A stretch of 64,000 nucleotides of DNA from Bacteroidaceae bacterium. Lineage in GTDB: Bacteria > Bacteroidota > Bacteroidia > Bacteroidales > Bacteroidaceae. Below are positions 1 through 8,919 of this stretch, one piece after another (position 1 is the first letter of the stretch; the number at the start of each line of letters is the position of its first letter). The notes below the pieces were generated by a model. That model was not told where the DNA came from, did not search any database, and saw nothing but the letters and a program-made list of their open reading frames with translations. The translations under genes were made by a program, and so were the position numbers. The stretch lies in contig JAGCPD010000010.1 of the NCBI GenBank assembly GCA_017645305.1, forward strand, positions 124,001-188,000, in the 5' to 3' direction.

Positions 1-112
1 CCTGCTTGTACAACAAGGTAAGAAAAAGTATTTTTTGCTCATAGCAAAGTAAAAAAGTGAAGAGAAACGAATAATTTTTCTTTTTTCACTTTCTACTTTT
101 CACTTTTTGTTG

Positions 113-120
113 TACATTTG
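113..120 (+). promoter_or_regulatory. Promoter -7 box for tRNA-Gln
   Basis: TACATTTG matches the Bacteroidetes -7 consensus TAnnTTTG and lies 33 bp before the tRNA. No clear TTTG is seen 19-20 bp upstream; that stretch is a CACTTTT-type repeat (about 75-107). Seen in sequence; function inferred. Confidence 0.55.
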
Positions 121-152
121 CACCCGCAATCTGAAAAAGATTGGGATAGGAT

Positions 153-223
153 TGGGCTATGGTGTAATGGTAGCACAAGAGGTTTTGGTTCTCTTAGTCC
201 TGGTTCGAACCCGGGTAGTCCAA
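153..223 (+). tRNA. tRNA-Gln (anticodon TTG)
   Basis: This is a complete 71-nt cloverleaf. The acceptor stem is TGGGCTA/TAGTCCA (153-159 with 216-222) with discriminator A at 223. The anticodon stem AGAGG/TCTCT encloses the 7-nt loop TTTTGGT (183-189), whose anticodon TTG at 185-187 reads CAA. The T arm is CCTGG-TTCGAAC-CCGGG (199-215). CCA is not encoded. It is a single-gene transcript unit, followed by a strong hairpin. Confidence 0.95.
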
Positions 224-230
224 CCCATAG

Positions 231-265
231 CAAACGTGCCGGCTCAAAAAGAGTCGGCACGTTTG
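231..265. terminator. Hairpin between tRNA-Gln and the GH92 gene
   Basis: A 15-bp inverted repeat (231-245 with 251-265, one G-T pair, loop AAAAA) lies between the convergent tRNA and GH92 gene. There is no U-tract on either side, so it may terminate in both directions or protect 3' ends rather than act as a classic intrinsic terminator. Confidence 0.6.
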
Positions 266-268
266 CCG

Positions 269-2281
269 TTAATACATAAATACCAGTTCGCCACCCTTCT
301 TCAATTCTGTAACAGAAATGCGCCAATTCTTCAGCACTTTGCCATTCCAAGTTACGCGCTTCAACGGCTGGCTCTTATCAATCCGTCCCTTTGTAGTGAT
401 AGTCACATCTTTATCAGCGAGGCGCATAGTAACCTTATCAAAGAGAGGAGAAAAGACTTCATACTGTGCTTCACCAACAACCAAGGGGTAAAGGCCAATG
501 CTGGCAAAAACGTACCAAGCACTCATGGCACCGTCATCCTCGTCCATCTCCGGAGCATAACCTCGTGGTGCATTAGTGAAGGCACAACCCACCCACGGTG
601 TCGGGTAGGCATCGTTGCCGCCATACCGGTGTGTCACAACTTCCGTCGCCAAAGGACGAACGGTAAGTCCCGTCTTCTCCGGCATACCCAAACGGGAAAA
701 AAGGAATGGAACGTGAATATCGGGCTCATTGCCCTGGTTGTATAATTCCTTTTCAAAGAAAGTGACCAGTTCCTGAGCCAGTTCCTTCTTTCCTACCATG
801 CTAATCATGCGGTCCAGAAACATAGGGGCACCCCATCTGTACTGCCAGCGTGTCCCCTGATAAAGACCGTTGCCCCGCATCTTCAGGAAGGAGTCGTCTA
901 TCTTCTGGAACTCACGAGGCCAGATGCTGTCAAAGATTTCCTCGCCCCGAGCAGTCCATTTCCTTGCATCTTCCTGCATTCCCAATTCGTCAGCCAACTG
1001 GCCCAAAGCCCAGAAATCGCCGGCTGCCTCAAGGCACTGGTCGGGACTCTTCAAAGAAAGTCGCTTCACTTCTGCTGTCATGCCTGCATAAGCAGCACGT
1101 AGATTCGGGATGCTGATACCTTGGCGATATGCATCCAACAAGGTTGCAATGGCATGTTCCGTACGCACTGTAGGAACACACTCGTACTGGGTGCTCCAAT
1201 CCTTCTTCCCTGTAATATATAAGGTAGAGAGTGACTGCATGATATCACTTGACCTCTGGGGGTCAAGCAATGTTATCAAAGGGAACTTGGTACGATAGGT
1301 GTCCCACAACGACCATGAGCTATAATAGGTAAAGTCCTTTGCCTCATATTCCTTGCCGTCCGTTCCCAAATAACGTTTCATGTTACGGTCTGTAACCATA
1401 AATGGACTATGGAAAGTACGATATAGTGAAGTATAGAAAATTGTTCGCTGGTCGGTTGTTCCGCCCTCTACCTTCATAGTCGAAAGCAACTGGCGCCACT
1501 GATGTTGTGCCTGATTTACCATAGAAAGGAAGTCTGTCCTCCATACGTCCGCGTCCTTCATCGCATCCAACTCCTGCGCCAAACCTGTAGAGATAACAAT
1601 ACGCACTTCTACATAACGGGCAGAAAGATTGGGAAACGTCAGTTTCTTCTTTCCGTCCTCCAATTCCTGCATCTCGAAAGGAGACGATGTGTATAGCCTG
1701 TAATGTAAGTGATAATTGCCTCGGCGACATGTATTGGCACAATCGATATAACCTTGTCCCACGTTGTCACCTATCTTATTGAAAGAAGATTTGTAAACCT
1801 TGTCGAAGGCTGTTCCTGGGTCTAATAACAACACGGCTTTTTCTGCAGAAGGATAAGAGAAACGTTCCACAGCCATACGCCTATTGGCCGTCGCCGTGAA
1901 CCATACACCATTACTCAACTGTACACTATAATAACCGGGAGCTGCCTGTTCTGTGCTCTTTATCAGACGAACATCAGCGCCAGTATCATCAGGCATCAGG
2001 GAAACGTTTCCTCCACAACCGCTACCACCTACGCCAGACAGGCGGTTCACACTGAAACCGGAAATCTGCGTTACTTCATAGTCATAGCCAGGATGCTGAC
2101 GAGGTTTGCTGTCAGGGCATACCTGAATCTGACTGTAAGGCATACAGGCTCCAGGTGTCATCTGTCCGTAGTCATTGGCTGTACCAATGTAGAGATTAAC
2201 ATTATCCAGAACATCTTGTGCAGAAGTCCGAGTGGAAACGATACAACAAAGAAGTAATGCAAAAGATAATTTCTTAATCAT
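269..2281 (-). CDS. GH92 alpha-mannosidase, secreted
   Basis: Glycoside hydrolase family 92 exo-alpha-mannosidase of 670 aa, acting on mannose-capped glycans outside the cytoplasm. A signal peptide ends at about residue 22 (STRTSAQ). The mature N-terminus has the GH92 pattern YIGTAND...GACMPYSQIQ. The sugar-binding motif NQGNEPDIHVPFLF lies at about 515, and the catalytic Asp-rich motif MDEDDGAMSAWYV begins at residue 579. It is shorter than usual GH92 proteins (about 730-790 aa). It begins 12 bp after lpd stops, so it is probably read through from the glycine cleavage operon, although it has no metabolic link to it. The C-terminus ends 4 bp from the hairpin shared with tRNA-Gln. Family call is secure; exact linkage specificity cannot be read from sequence. 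Confidence 0.92.
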   Translation of the reverse strand: MIKKLSFALLLCCIVSTRTSAQDVLDNVNLYIGTANDYGQMTPGACMPYSQIQVCPDSKPRQHPGYDYEVTQISGFSVNRLSGVGGSGCGGNVSLMPDDTGADVRLIKSTEQAAPGYYSVQLSNGVWFTATANRRMAVERFSYPSAEKAVLLLDPGTAFDKVYKSSFNKIGDNVGQGYIDCANTCRRGNYHLHYRLYTSSPFEMQELEDGKKKLTFPNLSARYVEVRIVISTGLAQELDAMKDADVWRTDFLSMVNQAQHQWRQLLSTMKVEGGTTDQRTIFYTSLYRTFHSPFMVTDRNMKRYLGTDGKEYEAKDFTYYSSWSLWDTYRTKFPLITLLDPQRSSDIMQSLSTLYITGKKDWSTQYECVPTVRTEHAIATLLDAYRQGISIPNLRAAYAGMTAEVKRLSLKSPDQCLEAAGDFWALGQLADELGMQEDARKWTARGEEIFDSIWPREFQKIDDSFLKMRGNGLYQGTRWQYRWGAPMFLDRMISMVGKKELAQELVTFFEKELYNQGNEPDIHVPFLFSRLGMPEKTGLTVRPLATEVVTHRYGGNDAYPTPWVGCAFTNAPRGYAPEMDEDDGAMSAWYVFASIGLYPLVVGEAQYEVFSPLFDKVTMRLADKDVTITTKGRIDKSQPLKRVTWNGKVLKNWRISVTELKKGGELVFMY

Positions 2282-2293
2282 ATTAATAAGAGT

Positions 2294-3550
2294 TTAAGTC
2301 TCGGCTGCTGCAAAAAGAAGCTCGCTGAGTGTAGGATGAATATGCACCATGTCGCGCAGTTGCTCTATGGTAGCGCCAAGACACATCAGTACACTGGCCT
2401 CTTGTGCAAGATCGGCACTGTGAGCTCCAAAAACGTGACAACCTAATATCTTGCCGGAATCTGGTTCACTGAACAACTTTAAAAGTCCTTCCGACTCATT
2501 CATTGCCAGCGCTTTGCCATTTGCACGATAAAAAGCCTTACGGCATTCATAGGGCACACCCTGCTCCTTTAGCATATCTTCAGATGCACCAACACAAGCA
2601 GCCTCTGGAATTGTGAAAATAGCAGCAGGCATGATGTCAAAACGGATATTGTCTGTCTTGCCAAGAATATGGTTCACAGCACGTATAGCCTGCATTTCTG
2701 CGGCATGTGCCAGCATCTGCTTGCCATTAACATCACCAATGGCATAACATTTACTATTTGACGATTTACAATCTTCAATTTGATAGTTCTCATCTACAGA
2801 GATGGCACCGTTAGGAGCCAGCGTGACACCTAAGGCTTCAAGGTTCAGCCCCTTTGTTCGGGGTTTACGGCCTGTAGCCATCAGGATAATGTCTGCGTCA
2901 ATGGCGGAAAGATTCTGAACAGCGGTCTTCATCTTAAAGGTGATGCCTTTCTTCTCCAATGTCTTACGGAGACGTTTGGCTATATCGCTATCCAGTGCAG
3001 GCAGACATTCCTTGAGGAATTCTATTACTGTCACCTCTGACCCAAAACGCTGGAACGCAGAAGCAAACTCCATGCCAATAACGCCGGCACCTATGATGCA
3101 GAGGCGATTAGGCAGCGTTTCCAGCGACAACAAACCTGTGGAATCAACCAGACGTGGGTCATCAAGCCCCTGTACAGGAATCATCTTGGTTTCTGAACCA
3201 GTGGCGATGATAATATTCTTAGCGGTGACAGAATCACCGCCTACTGAACCTACTGTTTGGGCATCGACAAATTGGGCTTTCCCACGTATCAATGTAATGT
3301 TGGGGTTCGAGAGAATACCCTCAACACCTTGACGAAGTTGGGGGACTACCTGACCCAGACGTTCGCGAGCCTCAGCGAAAGAAGCTGAATGAACATACGT
3401 TTTAGTTGGAATACATCCAACGTTAAGGCAGGTTCCGCCCACCTCGGCTCCTTCGAATATTACTACCTTCAGCCCTTGTTTTGCGGCATATTCAGCGGCG
3501 CGGTAACCTCCAGGCCCCGCGCCGATGATAATTAAATCAGTTTGTGTCAT
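2294..3550 (-). CDS. lpdA: Dihydrolipoamide dehydrogenase (E3/L-protein)
   Basis: FAD-dependent enzyme that reoxidises dihydrolipoyl groups, here the L-protein of glycine cleavage. It shows the FAD motif GAGPGG (10-15), the redox disulfide CLNVGC (41-46), an NAD motif GAGVIGMEFAS, the second FAD motif YAIGDVNG and the C-terminal HIHPTLSE catalytic His-Glu pair. At 418 aa it is compact compared with the usual 450-475 aa. It overlaps gcvPB by 14 nt, which suggests translational coupling. An odd in-frame stretch, QIEDCKSSNSKC, just before YAIGDV is encoded by a low-complexity repeat at 2748-2786 (see findings). Strong call. Confidence 0.96.
   Translation of the reverse strand: MTQTDLIIIGAGPGGYRAAEYAAKQGLKVVIFEGAEVGGTCLNVGCIPTKTYVHSASFAEARERLGQVVPQLRQGVEGILSNPNITLIRGKAQFVDAQTVGSVGGDSVTAKNIIIATGSETKMIPVQGLDDPRLVDSTGLLSLETLPNRLCIIGAGVIGMEFASAFQRFGSEVTVIEFLKECLPALDSDIAKRLRKTLEKKGITFKMKTAVQNLSAIDADIILMATGRKPRTKGLNLEALGVTLAPNGAISVDENYQIEDCKSSNSKCYAIGDVNGKQMLAHAAEMQAIRAVNHILGKTDNIRFDIMPAAIFTIPEAACVGASEDMLKEQGVPYECRKAFYRANGKALAMNESEGLLKLFSEPDSGKILGCHVFGAHSADLAQEASVLMCLGATIEQLRDMVHIHPTLSELLFAAAET
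2748..2786 (-). repeat. Low-complexity repeat translated within lpdA
   Basis: A run of ATTTAC/ATTTG/ATTTAC/AATTTG-like units resembles intergenic repeats elsewhere in the window. It is read in frame as IEDCKSSNSK, where related proteins usually have a short loop such as TNVPGI before YAIGD. Confidence 0.5.
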
Positions 3551-4946
3551 TTTGCATCTGTTTGAAAGTTACTATCGGATGCTTAGCAGCCAGAACATCA
3601 TCTACACGACCAATAGGTGTAAGATGCGGGGCAGACTTCACCTCGTCAGGATTTGTCTTTGCTTCCTCGGCAATCTTACGCATAACAGCAATGAAACCGT
3701 CAATGGTCTCCTTAGACTCATTTTCCGTTGGCTCTATCATCAAACTCTCATGGAAAAGCAAGGGGAAGTAGATGGTTGGTGCATGATAGCCGTAGTCCAA
3801 AAGACGCTTGGCTACATCCATAGTAGTGACACCTGTGCTTTTATCCTTCAAGCCATCAAAGACAAACTCATGCTTGCACAAACCGTCAATGGGCAATTCA
3901 TAAACATCCTTCAGGCTTTCCTTGATGTAGTTGGCATTCAATGTGGCCAAAGGACCGACCAACTTTACATTCTCACGACCTAAAGAAAGAATATATGCAT
4001 AAGCACGCATAGCTACAGCAAAGTTACCATGATAGGGAGAAACCTCGGGGAAGAAAGCCTCTAATCCCTTTCTTACGCCAACAGGGCCAGCACCAGGTCC
4101 TCCGCCGCCATGAGGTGTAGAGAATGTCTTGTGCAGATTGATGTGCATAACATCAAAACCCATATCACCAGGACGGGCAGCTCCCAGCATAGGGTTCAGA
4201 TTGGCACCATCGTAGTACATAAGGCCACCTGCAGCATGAACAAGTTTCTCTATCTCAGGAATCTGTTTCTCAAAGAGTCCTAAGGTATTGGGGTTGGTCA
4301 TCATCATGGCAGCAATCTCAGAACCATGCTGAGCCAACAAGTCACGCAAAGCATCAACATCAACGGTACCGTCACTAAGCGACTTAACTTCTACAATCTC
4401 CAAGCCGCAGACAGCAGCACTGGCAGGGTTGGTTCCATGAGCAGAATCGGGCACAATGACCAAACGACGAGCCTCATCACCACGACTCTCATGATACTTC
4501 TTTATAACCATCAAGCCCGTTAACTCACCATGAGCACCGGCAAAAGGCTTCAGGGTGAAGGCGTACAAGCCCGTCAGTTCACAGAGCGATTTGCAAAGCT
4601 GCTCGCATACCTCCTCAGCACCCTTCGTTGTCTCTGCAGGCTGCAAGGGATGAAGGCCGGCAAACTGTGGCAGGGCAGCAATCTCTTCATTAATCTTTGG
4701 GTTATACTTCATGGTGCAAGAACCCAACGGATAGAAACCGTTATCTACGCCAAAGTTATTGGCACTCAAGTTAGTGTAGTGGCGAACCACCGTCATCTCG
4801 TCACACTCGGGCAGCGCAGCATCCTCCTTACGACGCAAAGAGACAGGAACCTGGTAGCTGCCAAACTTATTCTTTGGAAGAGAATAACCAGAACGCCCTT
4901 CCTGTGAAAGTTCGAAAATCAAATTTCCGTATAATCGATTGTTCAT
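3537..4946 (-). CDS. gcvPB: Glycine dehydrogenase (decarboxylating) subunit 2
   Basis: PLP-dependent P-protein beta chain of 469 aa. With GcvPA it decarboxylates glycine and transfers the aminomethyl group to lipoyl-GcvH. The PLP lysine is K273 in MHINLHKTFSTPHGGGGPG. Other conserved blocks are FYPLGSCTMKYNP (71-83) and DSAHGTNPASA (167-177). The split P-protein is the usual arrangement in Bacteroidales. It lies 41 bp after gcvPA; the gap holds a degenerate CCCATAGGTTCC/AGGACCTATAAG repeat. The stop overlaps the lpd start. Confidence 0.97.
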   Translation of the reverse strand: MNNRLYGNLIFELSQEGRSGYSLPKNKFGSYQVPVSLRRKEDAALPECDEMTVVRHYTNLSANNFGVDNGFYPLGSCTMKYNPKINEEIAALPQFAGLHPLQPAETTKGAEEVCEQLCKSLCELTGLYAFTLKPFAGAHGELTGLMVIKKYHESRGDEARRLVIVPDSAHGTNPASAAVCGLEIVEVKSLSDGTVDVDALRDLLAQHGSEIAAMMMTNPNTLGLFEKQIPEIEKLVHAAGGLMYYDGANLNPMLGAARPGDMGFDVMHINLHKTFSTPHGGGGPGAGPVGVRKGLEAFFPEVSPYHGNFAVAMRAYAYILSLGRENVKLVGPLATLNANYIKESLKDVYELPIDGLCKHEFVFDGLKDKSTGVTTMDVAKRLLDYGYHAPTIYFPLLFHESLMIEPTENESKETIDGFIAVMRKIAEEAKTNPDEVKSAPHLTPIGRVDDVLAAKHPIVTFKQMQNDTN

Positions 4947-4987
4947 TTTCTTTTTGAGTCTTATAGGTCCTCTGGGAATTATGGAAC

Positions 4988-6301
4988 CTATGGGATTAAT
5001 TTAAGCAAATTATCAACCTCTTCCTTAGTACGCTTCTCGGTAACAGCAAACATCAGTTGGTCAACATCCAACTTGACACCGCCAAATATACCGTTTTCCG
5101 TAAAACGCTTCTGTAATGCATCCACATCACCGTTATAGCGTACTACAAACTCATTAAAGAACGGCTGATTATAGACAAGCTTGAATTTGCCCGTCTTCAG
5201 CAACTCGTCGCACAGATAATGAGCACCTGCATAAGAAAGCTCTGCTGCTTCCTTCAGCCCCTGCTTACCCATCAGCGACATATAGACCGTTGCCCAAAGA
5301 GCCATTAGGCTCTGGTTTGAACAGATGTTGCTGGTAGCTTTCTGACGACGGATATGCTGCTCTCTGGCCTGCAAAGTAAGCACGAAAGCACGCTGGCCGC
5401 GATTATCTTGCGTCATACCAACGATACGTCCCGGCATCTTGCGGATGAGCTTCTCGGTACAACACATATAGCCCACGTATGGACCGCCCCACTGCATGGG
5501 AATGCCTAGACTCTGACCATCGCCCACTGCTATGTCGGCTCCCCATTCGCCTGGAGTTTTCAGCACTGCCAAATCAGCGGCCACGCTGTTCATAATAAAG
5601 AGTGCCTTCTGGTTGTGACAAATATCGGCAAAGCCCTCATAATCCTCTACGATTCCATAGAAGTTGGGCTGCTGTACCAGTACACCTGCGACATCACCAC
5701 CAGCTAACAGTGCCTCAATGTTCTGCCTTGAGGTCACACCATCCTTGGCGGGAATCATCTCTATCTCTATACCATGAAAATGAGCGTATGTCTTGATTAC
5801 AGCCAAGGTTTTGGGATCAACAGTCTCGCTCACCAGCACCTTGTTCTGCTTCTTACCCGCAGCAACAGCCATCATCACAGCCTCGGCTGTAGCAGTGGTT
5901 CCGTCGTACATAGAAGCATTACTGATATCCATGCCCGTAAGCTCAGTCATCATGCTCTGATACTCAAAGATATAGTGTAGTGTTCCCTGTGAAATTTCTG
6001 CTTGATACGGAGTATAGCTGGTCAGGAACTCGGATCTGCTGAGCAACTGCGGAATAGCACAGGGAGTATAGTGGTCATAAACACCGGCACCGGCAAAGCA
6101 GGTCAGCGGTTTGTTCTGAGCACCCAGCTTTTCAAAGAGCTGACGGACCTCAATTTCGCTCATCTCTTCGGGCAACTGATATTCGCCACGGTAGCGAATC
6201 TGCTCAGGTACCTCGGCATAGAGGTCGTCAAGACTCTTGATGCCCACCTTCCGGAACATGGCCTGAAGGTCGGCATCTGTATGAGGAAAAAATTTAAACA
6301 T
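4988..6301 (-). CDS. gcvPA: Glycine dehydrogenase (decarboxylating) subunit 1
   Basis: P-protein alpha chain of 437 aa, partner of GcvPB in the glycine cleavage system. It shows the N-terminal FPHTDADLQAMFRKVGI, then CFAGAGVYDHYTPCAIPQL (100-118) and YQAEISQGTLHYIFEYQSMM. The subunit 1 family is the PLP-fold half without the catalytic lysine. The region just upstream (6302-6324) is an AATTGTGAATTATG repeat that also supplies the gcvH stop region. Gap to gcvH is 23 bp, consistent with one operon. Confidence 0.97.
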   Translation of the reverse strand: MFKFFPHTDADLQAMFRKVGIKSLDDLYAEVPEQIRYRGEYQLPEEMSEIEVRQLFEKLGAQNKPLTCFAGAGVYDHYTPCAIPQLLSRSEFLTSYTPYQAEISQGTLHYIFEYQSMMTELTGMDISNASMYDGTTATAEAVMMAVAAGKKQNKVLVSETVDPKTLAVIKTYAHFHGIEIEMIPAKDGVTSRQNIEALLAGGDVAGVLVQQPNFYGIVEDYEGFADICHNQKALFIMNSVAADLAVLKTPGEWGADIAVGDGQSLGIPMQWGGPYVGYMCCTEKLIRKMPGRIVGMTQDNRGQRAFVLTLQAREQHIRRQKATSNICSNQSLMALWATVYMSLMGKQGLKEAAELSYAGAHYLCDELLKTGKFKLVYNQPFFNEFVVRYNGDVDALQKRFTENGIFGGVKLDVDQLMFAVTEKRTKEEVDNLLKLIP

Positions 6302-6324
6302 TATTATCTATTATGAATTGTGAA

Positions 6325-6708
6325 TTATGCATTCTCACAAAAGGCTTCATAAGCCTTTGCGTCCATCAGGCTGTCAAGTTCGCCCTTGTCAGAGAGTTCC
6401 ACCTTGATAATCCAGTTCTCCCAAGGATCTTTGTTGAGCAATTCTGGCTCATCGTCAAGAGCCTCGTTCACCTCTAGGATAGTACCACTTACAGGAGAGA
6501 TAATATCGCTGGCAGCCTTCACGCTCTCTACGGCACCAAACTCCTCGCCTGCCGTTACCTCATCGTCAACATCGGGCAGGTCAACGTAAACCACGTTACC
6601 CAATGCGTGCTGTGCATAATCTGTAATACCTATGTAACCTATGTTACCTTCTACTTTCACATACTCGTGTGACTCGCTGTAATAGAGTCCTTCTTTTACT
6701 GTTGCCAT
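6325..6708 (-). CDS. gcvH: Glycine cleavage system H protein
   Basis: Small lipoyl-carrier protein of 127 aa that shuttles the aminomethyl group between P-, T- and L-proteins. The lipoyl lysine is K64 in GAVESVKAASDI. N-terminal YYSESHEYVKVEGN and GITDYAQHALGNVVYVDLP are typical of the family. The length is normal. It sits between gcvT and gcvPA. The 61-bp gap upstream carries a GC-rich CCCCCTCCATCTCCCCCAGG repeat followed by GTGAAAAATC. Confidence 0.97.
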   Translation of the reverse strand: MATVKEGLYYSESHEYVKVEGNIGYIGITDYAQHALGNVVYVDLPDVDDEVTAGEEFGAVESVKAASDIISPVSGTILEVNEALDDEPELLNKDPWENWIIKVELSDKGELDSLMDAKAYEAFCENA

Positions 6709-6769
6709 AATATTGTTGTTTTAAATTTTTTTTGATTTTTCACTCCACCTGGGGGAGATGGAGGGGGCT

Positions 6770-7846
6770 TTACTTCTTATAGTGTTTATCATAGAAACGT
6801 TTTTTTACTACCTCGCCAGCGAAGACTTTTTTCCTTATCTGAACCTGCAGCGGAGTGCCAAGCTTTGCGTAGCTGCTGTCAACAAGTGCCATACAAACGC
6901 TCTTGTCCGAAGAAATGGTGTGGTAGCCTGTTGTTACCTCACCAACGGTCTCACCATCGGCATTCAGCACGGAATAGCCGTGACGGGGGATAGCCTTGTC
7001 CTGTAGTTCTATGCCTACCAGCTTCTTGGCCACACCCTCAGTCTTCTGCTTCAAAAGCGCCTCCTTACCCACAAATTCTTCTTTGTCTAACTTGACAAAT
7101 ATGCCCAAACCTGCCATAATAGGCGAAATGTCCTGGCTCAGTTCGTCACCGTAAAGTGGCAATCCCACTTCAAAGCGCAAGGTGTCACGGCAGCCCAAAC
7201 CGCAAGGCTTGCAGCGGCCGCTCTGAATGAGCTTATCCCAGCACTCATTAATATAGTTGGGACCCGCATAAATTTCGAATCCATCCTCGCCCGTATAGCC
7301 GGTACGACTTACAATAACGTCACCTATGGTCTTTACGGTATAGAATTCCAGTTCTTTGCAAGCAAGACCCAGCACCTGCTCTACCACCTGCTCCGCTTCC
7401 GGACCTTGTACAGCCAGCTGGCCGTAATCGTTAGAGCGGTTCTGTAAGTCAATGTTGAAACCCTTGGCCTGTTCCTGCATCCAAGCCCAGTCCTTATCTA
7501 TATTAGCAGCATTGATAACCAGGAAGAAGTCACCGTCGCCCATCTTATAAACCAGCAGGTCATCAACTGTTCCGCCATCTTCATAACACATCATGCCGTA
7601 GAAGATTTTACCCTTTGGGGCATCCTTTACATCGTTGGTGAAAATATGCTGAACGTATCGCTCGGCATCCACGCCGCGCACCGTTACCTCACCCATATGG
7701 CTGACATCGAAAACACCACAGGCCGTACGAACGGCCTGATGTTCATCCGTAATATTTGTGTACTGAATGGGCATATCAAAGCCCGCAAAAGGTGACATCA
7801 GGGCACCCAGCGCCACATGTTTGTCATAAAGGCAAGTCTGTTTCAT
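6770..7846 (-). CDS. gcvT: Aminomethyltransferase (T-protein)
   Basis: T-protein of 358 aa that releases ammonia and moves the methylene group to tetrahydrofolate. Motifs: FAGFDMPIQYTNITDEHQAVR near residues 20-40 (folate-binding fold), FDVSHMGE (46-53), and SRTGYTGEDGFEI in the middle. The second gene of the operon, 75 bp after the lipoate ligase. The 75-bp gap holds GGACTGACAGAACC and an A-rich run. I looked for a glycine riboswitch and saw no room for one. Confidence 0.97.
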   Translation of the reverse strand: MKQTCLYDKHVALGALMSPFAGFDMPIQYTNITDEHQAVRTACGVFDVSHMGEVTVRGVDAERYVQHIFTNDVKDAPKGKIFYGMMCYEDGGTVDDLLVYKMGDGDFFLVINAANIDKDWAWMQEQAKGFNIDLQNRSNDYGQLAVQGPEAEQVVEQVLGLACKELEFYTVKTIGDVIVSRTGYTGEDGFEIYAGPNYINECWDKLIQSGRCKPCGLGCRDTLRFEVGLPLYGDELSQDISPIMAGLGIFVKLDKEEFVGKEALLKQKTEGVAKKLVGIELQDKAIPRHGYSVLNADGETVGEVTTGYHTISSDKSVCMALVDSSYAKLGTPLQVQIRKKVFAGEVVKKRFYDKHYKK

Positions 7847-7921
7847 AAATTAGATTATTTAGTTTGTTTTTTTTCTTTTTTTTACACTGGTTCTGTCAGT
7901 CCTATTGACTTTTCCGACCTC

Positions 7922-8635
7922 TCACATTCTTTGAATAAACTCACGGTCTAAATATTCCTGCTCTATCCGGCGGATACCCTCCACATCGGCATCCATGAGT
8001 TGCAGCTCGCTATCGCAAAGTGTCTGGCGGATAAAAGCCTTTAGTTCCGCAATATTCAGACTGATGTAATCCTTCAGGAATGTGATGCGCTGCCTGACAC
8101 TCTCAATACCCTTCTTCTGCAGTTTCTCTGCCGATGGTGTGATAGCATTCTGCATGTGCTGTATGTTGGTATCATAAAGCATAGTGCTATGAACAATACT
8201 TCGGCCCGGCAACTGGTAGAAAGCCGTTCCGCAGACCTTTTTGTCACCAATCATCACATCGTTGTGCGTAGTACCCACAGCTTCAACGCCCAGTTTCTGC
8301 AGGACAAAAATCAGCATCGTCATAAAGCGGTTGAAAGTAAACAACACATTGTCGCTCTTAGTGATAAAAGACAGCATGATATTGTTTTTGTCAGCATATA
8401 CGCAGCCGCCGCCGCTCTTGCGTCTGAATAATTCTATCCCGTACTGTCTGCAGTATTCTGTATTCACCTCATTCTGCAGAACCTGATTCCTGCCAAATAT
8501 AACGGTCGGCTCCACCTGCCACATAAAGAAGCAGTCGGACTCATCAATGTTTCGAGCCACATACTCCTCCATGGCCAAGTAGAACGATAGGTGGGTGTCT
8601 CCCGCCAATGTTTCCGGCAGTGTTACGTACTTCAT
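7922..8635 (-). CDS. lplA: Lipoate-protein ligase A family
   Basis: Attaches lipoate (or octanoate) to acceptor lysines, here most likely K64 of GcvH. The biotin/lipoate ligase fold is shown by FYLAMEEYVAR, PTVIFGRNQVLQNEVN and RRKSGGGCVYAD, with the catalytic lysine in GDKKVCGTAFYQ. I start it at the ATG at 8635 (MKYVTLPETLAGD), which gives 237 aa and a family-like N-terminus. An upstream in-frame ATG at 8710 would add 25 residues that overlap a good promoter (8644-8676). First gene of the gcv operon. The start choice is uncertain; the function is secure. Confidence 0.9.
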   Translation of the reverse strand: MKYVTLPETLAGDTHLSFYLAMEEYVARNIDESDCFFMWQVEPTVIFGRNQVLQNEVNTEYCRQYGIELFRRKSGGGCVYADKNNIMLSFITKSDNVLFTFNRFMTMLIFVLQKLGVEAVGTTHNDVMIGDKKVCGTAFYQLPGRSIVHSTMLYDTNIQHMQNAITPSAEKLQKKGIESVRQRITFLKDYISLNIAELKAFIRQTLCDSELQLMDADVEGIRRIEQEYLDREFIQRM

Positions 8636-8643
8636 TCTGCCCG

Positions 8644-8676
8644 CAAATTTATGAAAAAGATGCATTACCTCCAAAA
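8644..8676 (-). promoter_or_regulatory. Promoter of the lplA-gcv operon
   Basis: On the minus strand, TTTTG (8676-8672), then 20 bp, then TAAATTTG (8651-8644) matches the Bacteroidetes consensus. The -7 box ends 8 nt before the chosen ATG at 8635, so the transcript would be nearly leaderless. Confidence 0.6.
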
Positions 8677-8754
8677 TATTCATGAAAAATATTTTTTTCA
8701 GCACATACACGTAATTTTTCCCTCATGCAACAATAATGTTTACAAGGAAAAACA

Positions 8755-8762
8755 TACCTTTG
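8755..8762 (+). promoter_or_regulatory. Promoter -7 box, envelope gene pair
   Basis: TACCTTTG matches TAnnTTTG. It lies 157 bp before the 8920 start, leaving a long leader with no motif I recognise. The -33 element is not clear. Confidence 0.5.
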
Positions 8763-8919
8763 AGGCGAGTAATATTGAAATTATCACTTTTCTTGTTAAA
8801 AATCGACAACTTATGCGTTATAATTAAAAAAGCAACAGCCAGACACAAACCCTTATATTAGAAGGAAAGGCGAGCCAGAAACAGATTAAGCAATACTTCC
8901 AGAAAAAACAATCGGTAAA

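Noticed and set aside
7847..7921. Glycine riboswitch upstream of gcvT
   Set aside because: Only 75 bp, A-rich, with no paired aptamer pattern. gcvT is internal in the operon.
7922..8710. Longer lipoate ligase starting at 8710
   Set aside because: The extra 25 residues overlap a full promoter match and do not resemble the usual N-terminus, which begins near MKYV. Kept as an alternative.
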